Shown: positions 32,068 to 41,733 of the stretch, in pieces
Numbering within the stretch: the stretch's first letter is position 1
Layout: the number at the start of each line of letters is the position of its first letter
DNA from: an uncultured Clostridium sp.
GTDB taxonomy: Bacteria > Bacillota > Clostridia > Oscillospirales > Acutalibacteraceae
Assembly: GCA_958422185.1 (NCBI GenBank)
Contig: CATZNW010000022.1
Location: 1 to 44,727, forward strand
Length of the DNA stretch: 44,727 bases
Direction: 5' to 3'
Notes under the pieces: generated by a model
The model's database searches: none
Told to the model about the DNA's origin: nothing
Seen by the model: only the letters and a program-made list of their open reading frames with translations
Translations under genes and position numbers: made by a program

Positions 32068-32993
32068 TGTTCAAGCTCACCTGCCCATCTGAGCAGAGTA
32101 ATAATAAGCGCCATTCTGATATATTTGCCGTTCATCGCCTGCTCAAAATATTTTGCGCGGGGATCCGAATCCACTTCGCGCGCGATCTCATTCACCCTGG
32201 GAAGCGGATGCATTACGGTCAGATCTTTTTTTGCGTTTTTCAGCTTTTTAAGATCAAGTATAAACGCATCCTTATGTTTTAAATATTCGTCTTCAGAGAA
32301 AAATCGTTCTCTCTGGACGCGCGTCATATACAGAATATCAAGCTGCGGCATAACGTCTTCCATTTTTTCCACTTCGGTATAGGGTATGCCGTTTGAATCC
32401 AGATAATCCGATTTGATATAATCAGGCACGCAAAGCTCTTTTGGTGAGATAAGCACAAATTTGATATTTTTATACCTGCTCATTGCCTTTACAAGGCTGT
32501 GAACCGTTCTGCCGAACTTAAGATCGCCGCACAGACCGATAGTCAGATTCTCAAAAGAACCTTTCTCCCTGTGTATAGTAAGCAGATCCGTCATAGTCTG
32601 GGTCGGATGGCTGTGGCCGCCGTCCCCGGCGTTGATAACGGGAACCAAAGATGTATAAGACGCCACTTTCGGAGCGCCCTCAACAGGATGGCGCATAGCG
32701 ATAATATCCGCATAGCAGGAGACAACGCGGATCGTATCTTCCACCGTTTCGCCTTTGGAGGCCGACGATGAGTTTGCCTCCGAAAAGCCGAGCACGCTTC
32801 CGCCGAGTTCAAGCATAGCCGCCTCAAAAGAAAGCCTTGTTCTTGTGCTTGGTTCAAAAAACAGAGTTGCAAGCTTTTTGCCTTCGCATACTTTGGCATA
32901 TTTCTGTTTATCGGCAATAATATCATCCGCAAGCGTGATTATATCATCTATTTCTTTAACGGAAAAATCCGTTGTATCAAGCAAGTGCCGCAT
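32064..32993 (-). CDS. pyrB: Aspartate carbamoyltransferase catalytic subunit
   Basis: PyrB joins carbamoyl phosphate and aspartate to carbamoyl aspartate, step 2 of UMP synthesis. The 309-residue protein has the carbamoyl-phosphate motif STRTR (residues 49-53, within FFEPSTRTRLSFE), HPTQTMTDL, and the aspartate-loop MHPLPRVNEI. It lies 17 bp after pyrE and overlaps pyrI by 4 bp, giving coupled synthesis of the two ATCase chains. Confidence 0.97.
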   Translation of the reverse strand: MRHLLDTTDFSVKEIDDIITLADDIIADKQKYAKVCEGKKLATLFFEPSTRTRLSFEAAMLELGGSVLGFSEANSSSASKGETVEDTIRVVSCYADIIAMRHPVEGAPKVASYTSLVPVINAGDGGHSHPTQTMTDLLTIHREKGSFENLTIGLCGDLKFGRTVHSLVKAMSRYKNIKFVLISPKELCVPDYIKSDYLDSNGIPYTEVEKMEDVMPQLDILYMTRVQRERFFSEDEYLKHKDAFILDLKKLKNAKKDLTVMHPLPRVNEIAREVDSDPRAKYFEQAMNGKYIRMALIITLLRWAGELEQ

Positions 32994-33010
32994 TTTAAAG
33001 TTCCTTTCCC

Positions 33011-33667
33011 TTAGTTTTTAGCGCCGTTGATCTCAAGATACTTTTTTATGCGTTCAACATGTTCACGGTTGCTTTCGTCTTCTTCAAGATATTCGATAAT
33101 ATCGTAAACATCAACAATTGAAAATACAGGAAATCCGTATTCCTCACCCACTTCGGCAATTGCCGATTTATCGGTCTGACCCTTTTCCTTACGGTCTACC
33201 ATAACAAACACGGCGGCAACTTTGACACCCTCTAACTTTGAAAGAATAGACATGCTTTCCCTGATAGCCGTGCCGGCAGTTACAACGTCCTCTACGATAA
33301 CGATATCCTCACCTGCTTTGGGTGTGTAACCTACGAAGACACCGCCTTCACCGTGGTCCTTTTCTTCTTTTCTGTTGAAAAAGAACGGTACGTCAAGACC
33401 ATGCCCGGCAAGAGCAACTGCTGCCGATACAGCGATCGGAATGCCCTTGTAAGCAGGTCCGTAAAGGACTGATTGTTTGCTTCCCAGTTTATCAAAATAA
33501 GCTTTGGCATAAAATTCGCCGAGCTTCTGGATCTGGGCGCCTGTTTTTATATCGCCCGCATTGATGAAATACGGTATCTTTCTGCCGCTTTTTGCGGTAA
33601 AATCTCCAAATTTCAAAACGCCTGCATCTTCAAGAAATTCAATAAATTCTCTTTTATAACCTTCCAT
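33011..33667 (-). CDS. pyrE: Orotate phosphoribosyltransferase
   Basis: PyrE adds the ribose phosphate of PRPP to orotate, step 5 of UMP synthesis. The 218-residue protein has the PRPP-binding motif VIVEDVVTAGTAIRES in its middle, a lysine-rich catalytic loop (RKEEKDHGEGG), and an N-terminal TAKSGRKIPYFINAG. Two adjacent ATG codons exist; I chose the second (33667), 7 nt after AAGGAG. It begins 11 bp after pyrF. Confidence 0.95.
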   Translation of the reverse strand: MEGYKREFIEFLEDAGVLKFGDFTAKSGRKIPYFINAGDIKTGAQIQKLGEFYAKAYFDKLGSKQSVLYGPAYKGIPIAVSAAVALAGHGLDVPFFFNRKEEKDHGEGGVFVGYTPKAGEDIVIVEDVVTAGTAIRESMSILSKLEGVKVAAVFVMVDRKEKGQTDKSAIAEVGEEYGFPVFSIVDVYDIIEYLEEDESNREHVERIKKYLEINGAKN

Positions 33668-33678
33668 CATTTTTCTCC

Positions 33679-34377
33679 TTATCCGACAAATTCAGCTACA
33701 CAGCGACGATATGCCGCAACGGGGTCCTCAGCCTGAGTAATCGGTCTGCCGACCACTATATAATCAGAACCTATCTCTTTTGCCTTTTCCGGCGTTGTAA
33801 CACGCACCTGGTCGCCGACATCACCGTCTGCGAATCTGACGCCGGGTGTAACGGTCCAGAACTCTATGCCGCAAGCGTCTTTGACCATACCTGCCTCCAG
33901 CGGAGAGCAGACAACGCCGTCCAACCCTGCCGCCTTGGCGTTTTGAGCATATTTCACTATTGTATCGTTTATTGAAGCGTTGATAAGAAGCTCTTTCTGC
34001 ATTCTTTCCTCACTTGTGGAAGTAAGTTGAGTTACGGCGATAAGGATAGGTCTTGTCCCGTCCTCCCTGGTAAGCCCTTCCACAGCGGCTTTCATCATTT
34101 CTATCGTGCCGGCGGCGTGCAGATTTGTCATATCAACGTCAAGATCACGCAGAACGCGCATGGCTTTTTTAACGGTATTCGGAATGTCATGCAGTTTCAG
34201 ATCAAGAAAAATCTTGTGACCTCTTGCCTTGATCTCCCGCACGATCGACGGACCCTCGGCATAAAAAAGTTCCATGCCTATTTTAACAAAAGGCTTTTCC
34301 TCGGTAAACTGATCAAGAAAATCAAAAGTTGCCTTTTTACTGTTGAAATCACATGCAATTATAACGTCTTTGCCCAT
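33679..34377 (-). CDS. pyrF: Orotidine 5'-phosphate decarboxylase
   Basis: PyrF decarboxylates OMP to UMP, the last step of the pathway. The 232-residue length is typical of the bacterial short form. The catalytic Asp-Lys-x-x-Asp cluster is visible as D59, K61 and D64 in FLDLKLHDIPNTV, and VTPGVRFAD and VVGRPIT provide phosphate-binding loops. Its start overlaps the pyrD stop by one base. Confidence 0.97.
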   Translation of the reverse strand: MGKDVIIACDFNSKKATFDFLDQFTEEKPFVKIGMELFYAEGPSIVREIKARGHKIFLDLKLHDIPNTVKKAMRVLRDLDVDMTNLHAAGTIEMMKAAVEGLTREDGTRPILIAVTQLTSTSEERMQKELLINASINDTIVKYAQNAKAAGLDGVVCSPLEAGMVKDACGIEFWTVTPGVRFADGDVGDQVRVTTPEKAKEIGSDYIVVGRPITQAEDPVAAYRRCVAEFVG

Positions 34378-35288
34378 TAATCCACCACTCCTATAATATC
34401 GCTTAATTTTTCAATGCCGAGTTTTTCACAAACTGCGGGAAGATCTTCTATGATCTTTTTGCACGCGAACGGATCGATAAGATTTGACGCGCCCACCTGA
34501 ACGGCAGTTGCTCCTGCCATCATCATCTCTATAACATCTTCCGCCGACGTTACGCCGCCGCAGCCCATTACGGGAATCCTGCAAGCCTCAGAGACCTGAT
34601 AAACCATTCTGAGAGCCACAGGAAACACCGCTTTTCCGGAAAAGCCGCCCATTTTATTTGCTATAACGGCTGAACGCTTTTTAATATCAATTCTCATTCC
34701 GAGCAAAGTATTGATAAGACAGATACCGTCCGCTCCAGCCTCTTCGCACGCTTTAGCTATGGAAACAATATCCGTTACATTCGGCGAGAGTTTAATAACA
34801 ACGGGTTTTGCCGTTACTGCCTTTACGGCTTTCGTCACTTCCGCAGCACAGGCAGGATCGGTGCCGAAACTCATGCCGCCGCCGTGAACATTTGGACAGC
34901 TGATATTTACTTCCAAAATTCCCACCTGATTCTCTTTATCAAGCAGCGAACAGGTATATGCATAATCGTCAACGGAAAAGCCGCTTACATTCGCTATCAC
35001 TTTTTTATGAAAATACTTTTTCATTTCCGGCAGTTCATGCTCTATAACATGGTGAACGCCGGGATTTTGCAGGCCCACGGCATTGATCATGCCTTCTGCA
35101 CATTCCGCGATACGCGGAGCAGGATTACCGAACCGCGGCTCTTTTGTGGTGCCTTTAAAAGAAAACGAACCGAGAATATTGATATCGTAAAAATCCTTGA
35201 ATTCGTTTCCGAAACCGAAAGTGCCGCTTGCCGGCACAACGGGATTATCCATCTGCATACCGCAGAAATTCACGGAAAGATCTACCAT
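34377..35288 (-). CDS. pyrD: Dihydroorotate dehydrogenase, class 1B catalytic subunit
   Basis: PyrD oxidises dihydroorotate to orotate with FMN; in class 1B it passes electrons through PyrK to NAD+. The 303-residue protein has VPASGTFGFG at the FMN site, EVNISCPNV with the catalytic cysteine C131, and GCGGV plus AGATAVQVG near the C-terminus as FMN phosphate loops. The neighbour pyrK confirms class 1B. The start overlaps pyrK by 7 bp and follows a GGGAGGAG site. Confidence 0.96.
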   Translation of the reverse strand: MVDLSVNFCGMQMDNPVVPASGTFGFGNEFKDFYDINILGSFSFKGTTKEPRFGNPAPRIAECAEGMINAVGLQNPGVHHVIEHELPEMKKYFHKKVIANVSGFSVDDYAYTCSLLDKENQVGILEVNISCPNVHGGGMSFGTDPACAAEVTKAVKAVTAKPVVIKLSPNVTDIVSIAKACEEAGADGICLINTLLGMRIDIKKRSAVIANKMGGFSGKAVFPVALRMVYQVSEACRIPVMGCGGVTSAEDVIEMMMAGATAVQVGASNLIDPFACKKIIEDLPAVCEKLGIEKLSDIIGVVD

Positions 35289-36010
35289 ACTATCTCCTCC
35301 CTGAAAAGAACGGGTCCGTCCTTGCAGATACGCTTGCTGCCGTACTTTGTTTTACAGGAGCAGCCCATACAGGCGCCGAAACCGCAGCCCATACGTTCCT
35401 CAAAACTATACTGTCCCGAGGTTCTGACCTTACTTTCAATTGCCCTGAACATAGGCATAGGCCCGCAGGTATAAAAATAATCGTAATCATCCGGCATGGC
35501 GTCTGTAACGAAGCCTTTAACGCCGTAAGAACCGTCCGCAGTAGCAACGACAACAGGAACGCCGAGGGCTTTGAACTCCGCCTCATAAAACATCTCGTCT
35601 TTTTTATTGAAACCAAGGACAACAATTGGCTTTTGCCCGTCTTTGAGCAGACATTTCGTAAGGTTATAAAGAGGCGGAACACCGACTCCTCCGCCGATCA
35701 CAAGCGGCTTCTTTGACTTTGAGATGTCATAGCCGTTACCGAGACCGGTAAGACAGTCAAGCCTGCTGCCCGCCGGGAGTTCGGACATTTCGGCAGTGCC
35801 CCCGCCCACTACTTTGTAGATTATAACTATCTCGCTATCGTTATAATCGCAAACGGATATGGGGCGGCGAAGAAATCTGCCGTCCAGTTTTATATTTATA
35901 AACTGCCCGGGCGCGGTAATGTACTGCGTATCGCCCTCCAGGCGCATTTCGTACACATCCGCTGTCAGCGGTCTGTTGGATCTGATTTTGTAAATACTGT
36001 TTTTATACAT
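35282..36010 (-). CDS. pyrK: Dihydroorotate dehydrogenase electron transfer subunit
   Basis: PyrK carries FAD and a [2Fe-2S] cluster linking PyrD to NAD+. The 242-residue protein has the FAD-binding RRPISV motif, a GGGVGVPPLY loop for NAD binding, and the C-terminal iron-sulfur ligands C209, C214, C217 and C229 (an additional C219 is nearby). It begins 6 bp after carB. Confidence 0.95.
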   Translation of the reverse strand: MYKNSIYKIRSNRPLTADVYEMRLEGDTQYITAPGQFINIKLDGRFLRRPISVCDYNDSEIVIIYKVVGGGTAEMSELPAGSRLDCLTGLGNGYDISKSKKPLVIGGGVGVPPLYNLTKCLLKDGQKPIVVLGFNKKDEMFYEAEFKALGVPVVVATADGSYGVKGFVTDAMPDDYDYFYTCGPMPMFRAIESKVRTSGQYSFEERMGCGFGACMGCSCKTKYGSKRICKDGPVLFREEIVW

Positions 36011-36016
36011 ATCCGA

Positions 36017-39000
36017 TTACTCCGCGTCTATGGTTGATACGCCGAGAGTGATCTCCTCCAGCACATCAAGAAGAACTTTAACTGTATCAAGTGAAGTAAA
36101 CATGGTAACGTTGTTTTCAACGGCCGCGCGGCGGATCTCCGACCCGTCCGAATGACTGTCCCCATGGCTTACGTCTATTGTATTAATAACATAAGAGATA
36201 TGCCCCTGCCGCAGCGCCATAAGGATCTCATCGCTGTCATCTTCAGTGAGCTTTGCGCGCACGCGGGTGCGGATACCGTGCTTTTTAAGGAATTTGGCAG
36301 TTCCCTCCGTTGCTTCTATATTAAAACCAAGGTCATAAAAGCGTTTGATAAGCGGAAGCGCGGCGTCCTTATCATTGTCTGCGATCGTAACAAGAACGGT
36401 GCCGTAATTGGAAACATTCATGCCGCTTGCCTGTATAGCCTTGTAGAGTGCGCGCGTGAGCGATTTATCATAGCCGATCGCCTCACCCGTTGATTTCATT
36501 TCAGGAGAAAGATAGGTATCCATTCCCTTTAGTTTTGAAAAGGAGAAAGCGGGCGCTTTAACATACCAGCGTTTCTTTTCTTTTGGATAGACCTCTGTTA
36601 TGCCCTGATCCTTAAGGGAGTGGCCGAGTATAACTTTTGTTGCTATATCCGCCATAGGGATAGAAGTTGCCTTTGAAAGGAAAGGAACCGTTCTTGATGA
36701 GCGCGGATTCACTTCAATAACATAAACATCGTCATTTGAATTCGCAATAAACTGAATGTTATACAGACCTTTGATATTTATTGCCTTGCCCAGTTTTACC
36801 GTATAATCTATTATTTTATCTTTTACTGCCTGAGATGCAGAGAACGTAGGATAAATCGATATTGAGTCGCCGCTGTGAACGCCGGTTCTTTCAACATGTT
36901 CCATTATACCCGGAATAAACACGTCGTTTCCGTCGCATATCGCGTCAACTTCAAGTTCTTTACCCATTATGTATTTGTCTACAAGTACAGGCTGCTCCGT
37001 GTTGATCTCAACAGCGGTCTGTAAGTAATGACGCAGACTTTCCTCATTTGCAACGATCTGCATTGCCCTGCCGCCGAGAACGAATGACGGACGGACAAGC
37101 ACGGGATAGCCTATACTTTCCGCAACGCGGACGCCCTCTTCAATATCCGTTACGGCAAGCCCCTTGGGCTGAGGAATACCGAGTTCGTTCATGACCTTTT
37201 CAAACGAATCCCTGTTTTCAGCGCGGTCTATCGCCTCTACATCCGTTCCTATGATGGGCACACCGAGCGCGTCCAGCGGAGGAGCAAGGTTAATAGCGGT
37301 CTGCCCGCCGAGAGAAACCACGATACCAAGAGGATGCTCAAGTTCGATAACGTTCATTACGTCCTCAACAGTGAGGGGCTCAAAATAAAGCTTGTCCGAA
37401 GTTGTATAATCGGTTGAAACGGTTTCGGGATTATTGTTGATTATAATAGCCTCATAGCCCGCGTCTCTGATAGACCAGATCGCATGGACCGTTGAATAGT
37501 CAAACTCCACGCCCTGCCCTATTCTTATGGGACCCGATCCGAGTACAACGATCTTTTTCTTATCGGAAACGACGCTCTCGTTTTCCTCCTCATATGTAGA
37601 ATAAAAATACGGAACATATGAGTCAAACTCGGAAGCGCAGGTATCTATCATCTTATAGACAGGGAAAATATGATTTTCTTTGCGAAGCTTGAAAACATCC
37701 CCTTCGCTCATATCCCAGCACATACCTATATACTTATCCGAAACGCCCATTTTTTTAGCGTCCCTAAGCACTTCGGCACTGCCCTTGTTATCTTTTATAG
37801 TGCTTTCAAATTCAACTATATTTTTAATTTTCTCGATAAAGAGCATATCGATCTTAGTTGCGTTATAAATAAGCACAGGATCCACATTCAGACGGATTAG
37901 CTGCGCGATTGCATACAATCTGTCGTCCGTACCGATCCTAATATAATCAAGCAGTTCTGATACCGTGTATCCGTCAAACTTTTTGCTGTAGATATGGCAA
38001 ACGCCCGTTTCAAGCGAACGAACGGCTTTCAGGATGCTCTCCTCAAGCGTTCTACCTATCGCCATTACCTCGCCGGTAGCTTTCATCTGGGTATTCAGGC
38101 TGTTGTTTGCATCCGCAAATTTATCAAACGGGAAACGCGCTATCTTTGTTACAACGTAATCAAGAGTAGGCTCAAAGGAAGCCGGTGTGTTTGCAATGGG
38201 GATCTCGTCAAGATGAAGACCAACAGCGATCTTGGCCGATACTCGTGCAATCGGATATCCGGAAGCTTTTGACGCAAGAGCAGACGAGCGTGACACCCTT
38301 GGGTTTACCTCAATCAGATAATACTGGAAAGAATGCGGATCCAGCGCAAACTGGACGTTGCAGCCGCCCTCGATTTTAAGCTCTCTTATGATTCGCAGCG
38401 CCGAATCACGCAGCATCTGATATTCTTTATTCGTAAGCGTCTGCGACGGGCAAACAACAATGGAATCACCCGTATGGATACCAACCGGATCGATATTTTC
38501 CATATTGCATATTGTAATGGCAGTATCATTTGCATCGCGCATTACTTCATATTCAATTTCCTTATATCCTTTAATGCTTTTTTCTACAAGCACCTGATGC
38601 ACCGGAGAAAGAGCAAGCGCGTTTTTAAGCATTACGCGGCATTCTTCCTCATCATCCGCAAAACCGCCGCCGGTACCGCCGAGTGTAAACGCAGGGCGCA
38701 AAACTACGGGATATCCTATCTCCTCCGCGATTCTCAAACCGTCTTCCAGGTTATCGCATATATCGGACGGAAGGACCGGTTCGCCCAGACCTTCACAGAG
38801 TTCTTTAAACAGTTCCCTGTCCTCCGCCCTTTCAATGGCTTCAAAGCGTGTGCCGAGGATCTCAACATCACATTCTTCAAGCACGCCTTTTTTTGCAAGC
38901 TGAACGGCCAGATTAAGGCCGGTCTGCCCGCCGAGCGATGGCAGAATCGCATCGGGACGCTCATGTCTTATGATTCTTGCAACATATTCAAGTGTGAGCG

Positions 39001-39202
39001 GCTCCATATATACCTTATCCGCAATTTCCGTATCCGTCATGATCGTAGCCGGATTTGAGTTGATGAGGACAACCTCGTATCCCTCTTCCTTAAGTGAAAG
39101 GCAGGCCTGCGTACCGGAGTAATCGAATTCAGCTGCCTGTCCTATAACGATAGGTCCGGATCCTATAACAAGAATCTTATGTATATCCGTGCGTTTCGGC
39201 AT
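36017..39202 (-). CDS. carB: Carbamoyl phosphate synthase, large subunit
   Basis: CarB makes carbamoyl phosphate from bicarbonate, ammonia (from CarA) and two ATP. The 1,061-residue protein has two homologous ATP-grasp halves, each opening with a SGPI-type loop (GSGPIVIGQAAEFDYSGTQ and GSGPIRIGQGVEFDYS). A C-terminal MGS-like allosteric domain of about 120 residues follows, where UMP and ornithine act in known enzymes. It follows carA by one base. A long antisense frame over it is a shadow. Confidence 0.98.
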   Translation of the reverse strand: MPKRTDIHKILVIGSGPIVIGQAAEFDYSGTQACLSLKEEGYEVVLINSNPATIMTDTEIADKVYMEPLTLEYVARIIRHERPDAILPSLGGQTGLNLAVQLAKKGVLEECDVEILGTRFEAIERAEDRELFKELCEGLGEPVLPSDICDNLEDGLRIAEEIGYPVVLRPAFTLGGTGGGFADDEEECRVMLKNALALSPVHQVLVEKSIKGYKEIEYEVMRDANDTAITICNMENIDPVGIHTGDSIVVCPSQTLTNKEYQMLRDSALRIIRELKIEGGCNVQFALDPHSFQYYLIEVNPRVSRSSALASKASGYPIARVSAKIAVGLHLDEIPIANTPASFEPTLDYVVTKIARFPFDKFADANNSLNTQMKATGEVMAIGRTLEESILKAVRSLETGVCHIYSKKFDGYTVSELLDYIRIGTDDRLYAIAQLIRLNVDPVLIYNATKIDMLFIEKIKNIVEFESTIKDNKGSAEVLRDAKKMGVSDKYIGMCWDMSEGDVFKLRKENHIFPVYKMIDTCASEFDSYVPYFYSTYEEENESVVSDKKKIVVLGSGPIRIGQGVEFDYSTVHAIWSIRDAGYEAIIINNNPETVSTDYTTSDKLYFEPLTVEDVMNVIELEHPLGIVVSLGGQTAINLAPPLDALGVPIIGTDVEAIDRAENRDSFEKVMNELGIPQPKGLAVTDIEEGVRVAESIGYPVLVRPSFVLGGRAMQIVANEESLRHYLQTAVEINTEQPVLVDKYIMGKELEVDAICDGNDVFIPGIMEHVERTGVHSGDSISIYPTFSASQAVKDKIIDYTVKLGKAINIKGLYNIQFIANSNDDVYVIEVNPRSSRTVPFLSKATSIPMADIATKVILGHSLKDQGITEVYPKEKKRWYVKAPAFSFSKLKGMDTYLSPEMKSTGEAIGYDKSLTRALYKAIQASGMNVSNYGTVLVTIADNDKDAALPLIKRFYDLGFNIEATEGTAKFLKKHGIRTRVRAKLTEDDSDEILMALRQGHISYVINTIDVSHGDSHSDGSEIRRAAVENNVTMFTSLDTVKVLLDVLEEITLGVSTIDAE

Positions 39203-39203
39203 A

Positions 39204-40292
39204 TTACTCCGCCTCCTTTTTCATCAAAGATATAAACTTATCAAACAGATATTCGCTGTCCTGCGGTCCCGGTGCGCTCTCAGGATGATACTGCACAGAG
39301 AAAAGACGGTTCTGCGCGCTCTCCACGCCCTCGGCAGTATTATCAAGCAGGTTTTTATGAGTAAGCTTCAGTTCCGTGCCTTTGAGCGAATCGACATCAA
39401 CGGCGTAAGAATGATTTTGTGAAGTGATCTCTATCTTGCCTGTTTCAAGATTCATGACCGGGTGATTTCCGCCGCGGTGTCCGAATTTCATTTTAAAGGT
39501 CTTTGCGCCGAGCGCAAGCGAGATCATCTGGTGCCCGAGACAGATACCGAAGATCGGGAGCCTGCCTTTAAGTTCTTTAACAACGTTGATAACAGGCGTA
39601 ACGTCTTCCGGATTTCCGGGGCCGTTTGAGAGAAACAGCCCGTCCGGGCGCATTTTCATTATCTCTTCAGCGGTTGTATTATAAGGCACAACAGTTACAT
39701 TACAGCCTTTTTCATTAAGCTTTCTTACTATATTCAGTTTGATGCCGCAGTCTATTGCAACAACATCATATTTATGATTCGGGGTTCGCGAATACCAGCG
39801 TTTTTTACAGGATACTCGCGCAACCATATCATGCGGAATCTCATAATCAGCAAGCATCTGCATTGCCTTATCATGAGGCGTGGCAGCATTTGTAAAAAGC
39901 ACTTTCTGGCTGCCCTCATCGCGTATGATCCTGGTTATTTTTCTTGTGTCGACGCCGCTTATTCCCGGGATCGAATACTCGTCAAGCACCTCTGAAAGCG
40001 TTTTGGTATAGCGAAAATTTGAGGGAAGATCGTTATATTCCCTGACGATCATGCCGCCCATTGTCGGCACCTTTGTTTCATAATCTTCATCCGTCATACC
40101 GTAATTTCCGATGAGCGGATATGTCATACATACCATTTGATCTGTATAAGACGGGTCAGACATGATTTCCTGATACCCGACCATTGAGGTATTGAAAACG
40201 ATCTCATTGATCGTTTCCCTATCCGCACCGAAGCCGTAACCGTAGAATTCCGTTCCGTTTTCAAGCACGATCTTTTTGTTAAACGGTTTCAT
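39204..40292 (-). CDS. carA: Carbamoyl phosphate synthase, small (glutaminase) subunit
   Basis: CarA hydrolyses glutamine and channels ammonia to CarB. The 362-residue protein has the N-terminal CPSase small-chain domain (ENGTEFYGYGFG) and a class I glutaminase domain with the nucleophile cysteine in GICLGHQ and the catalytic His-x-Glu in YHPESAPGPQD. I chose the ATG at 40292 with GAGGAG 9 nt upstream; a TTG two codons earlier is too close to that site. It overlaps pyrC by 14 bp. A pyr-operon location points to the pyrimidine-specific enzyme. Confidence 0.96.
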   Translation of the reverse strand: MKPFNKKIVLENGTEFYGYGFGADRETINEIVFNTSMVGYQEIMSDPSYTDQMVCMTYPLIGNYGMTDEDYETKVPTMGGMIVREYNDLPSNFRYTKTLSEVLDEYSIPGISGVDTRKITRIIRDEGSQKVLFTNAATPHDKAMQMLADYEIPHDMVARVSCKKRWYSRTPNHKYDVVAIDCGIKLNIVRKLNEKGCNVTVVPYNTTAEEIMKMRPDGLFLSNGPGNPEDVTPVINVVKELKGRLPIFGICLGHQMISLALGAKTFKMKFGHRGGNHPVMNLETGKIEITSQNHSYAVDVDSLKGTELKLTHKNLLDNTAEGVESAQNRLFSVQYHPESAPGPQDSEYLFDKFISLMKKEAE

Positions 40293-41553
40293 AAACAATC
40301 TCTCCTCTCAGTATTGTCAGCATATTCTGCGCATAAAGCTCCCAGCCGTCAAACGGCGTTGATTTTCCCATACTCACAAATTCACTTGCCTTGACCGTAT
40401 ATCTTTTATCAAGATCAAATGCGCACAGATCTGCAGGCGCACCGGGCTCTATTCCGCCGCCCTCTATACCGAAGATCCGGCGCGGGCGGACAGCCATCAG
40501 ATCAACAAGCTTTTCAAGAGTTATAAATCCGGTTTTAACAAGCTTTGTGTAGAGCACCGGAAAAGCGGTCTCAAGTCCTGTTATGCCCATGGCGCTCTTT
40601 TCAAGCCCTTTCGCCTTCTCCTCAGCGCAATGGGGCGCGTGATCCGTTGCGATAACATCTATTGTGCCGTCCTTTATGCCTTCAAGCAATGCCGATTTAT
40701 CCTGTGCGGACCGAAGAGGCGGATTCATTTTAAAGCGGCCGTCCTCCTGCATATCGTCCTCGCACAGCGTTAAATAATGCGGTGCTGTTTCGCAGGTGAC
40801 TTTCACGCCGCGTGCTTTCGCTTTTCTTATTATATCCACGCTTTCTTTTGCGGATATATGGCAAACATGATACCGGCAGCCTGTTTCCTCCGCAAGGCGG
40901 CAGTCGCGTTCGATTTCTTTCCACTCGCTTTCGCTGCATATGCCTTTATGCCCGTGCTCACGGCAGTACCGTCCGTCATGTATATACCCGCCGTGCAGAA
41001 GCTCGTTCACCTCGCAGTGCGCCGATATGACTGCGCCCTCGGAAGCGCACGCTTTCATTGCAGCGCGCATAAGGGCTTCATCCTGCACCCCGGTACCATC
41101 GTCAGAAAAGCCGATCACCTTATCTTTCAGCGCACTGAAATCCACACATTCGCCTCTTCCTTTTCTTCCTTTGGTGATTGAGGCAAACGGAAAAACATCG
41201 ATAACAGCATCACGCCTGATTATATCAAGCTCCATTTGAAGATGCTCAGGGCTATCCGGCGGAGGGTCCAGATTGGGCATGGAGCAGACCGCAGTATAGC
41301 CTGCTTTTGCTGCTGCCGCCGTTCCTGTTTTAATCGTTTCCTTATAAGAAAATCCGGGCTCCCGAAGATGAACATGAACATCAACTAAACCCGGAATTAA
41401 ATAGTATTTATAATTAAAATCAAAAACACGATCAACACCATTTTCTGGAATGGAGATACCAAGGCTGTGAATTACGGAATCTTCAATTAACACATCTGAT
41501 TTTTTAAATGTATTGCCTGTATAAACCAAGGCGTTTTTGATAAGAGTTCTCAT
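40279..41553 (-). CDS. pyrC: Dihydroorotase
   Basis: PyrC closes carbamoyl aspartate to dihydroorotate, step 3. The 424-residue, class I (Bacillus-type) enzyme has the zinc-binding DVHVHLREPG (H60, H62), further ligands in VISAHCE and YHVCHISA, and the ATDHAPH motif. It is the first gene of the operon, with AAAGGTG 7 nt before the ATG. Confidence 0.96.
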   Translation of the reverse strand: MRTLIKNALVYTGNTFKKSDVLIEDSVIHSLGISIPENGVDRVFDFNYKYYLIPGLVDVHVHLREPGFSYKETIKTGTAAAAKAGYTAVCSMPNLDPPPDSPEHLQMELDIIRRDAVIDVFPFASITKGRKGRGECVDFSALKDKVIGFSDDGTGVQDEALMRAAMKACASEGAVISAHCEVNELLHGGYIHDGRYCREHGHKGICSESEWKEIERDCRLAEETGCRYHVCHISAKESVDIIRKAKARGVKVTCETAPHYLTLCEDDMQEDGRFKMNPPLRSAQDKSALLEGIKDGTIDVIATDHAPHCAEEKAKGLEKSAMGITGLETAFPVLYTKLVKTGFITLEKLVDLMAVRPRRIFGIEGGGIEPGAPADLCAFDLDKRYTVKASEFVSMGKSTPFDGWELYAQNMLTILRGEIVYETV

Positions 41554-41577
41554 AAAACCGCACCTTTCGTTTTAAAC

Positions 41578-41606
41578 ATTATATATTAAACAGCCCTTCA
41601 AGTCAA
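41578..41606 (-). promoter_or_regulatory. pyr operon promoter
   Basis: On the minus strand TTGACT, 17 bp, TATAAT. The transcript would start only about 20 nt before pyrC. An inverted repeat CAATT-N4-AATTG (41604-41617) overlaps the -35 edge and could be an operator, though such AT-rich palindromes arise by chance. Confidence 0.8.
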
Positions 41607-41637
41607 TTACAAAATTGTTACAAACCATATATTAATA

Positions 41638-41666
41638 TTGAATCATATTTTTTATTCTATTAAACT
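41638..41666 (+). promoter_or_regulatory. Candidate promoter of the GH4 operon
   Basis: TTGAAT, a 17-bp spacer and TAAACT, about 60 bp upstream of the first gene. Other AT-rich hexamers nearby (TATATT at about 41671) are possible alternatives. Confidence 0.45.
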
Positions 41667-41680
41667 ATTCTATATTATCA

Positions 41681-41705
41681 CTCTGAAAGAATGAGCTGTT
41701 CAGAG
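41681..41705 (+). promoter_or_regulatory. Inverted repeat upstream of the GH4 gene, candidate operator
   Basis: CTCTGAA, 11 bases, TTCAGAG: perfect 7-bp arms located after the candidate promoter and before the AAAGGAGG ribosome binding site. It could bind a sugar-responsive repressor or fold as an RNA hairpin. Confidence 0.45.
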
Positions 41706-41733
41706 GCGGCAAATATTCAAAGGAGGTCATCAG

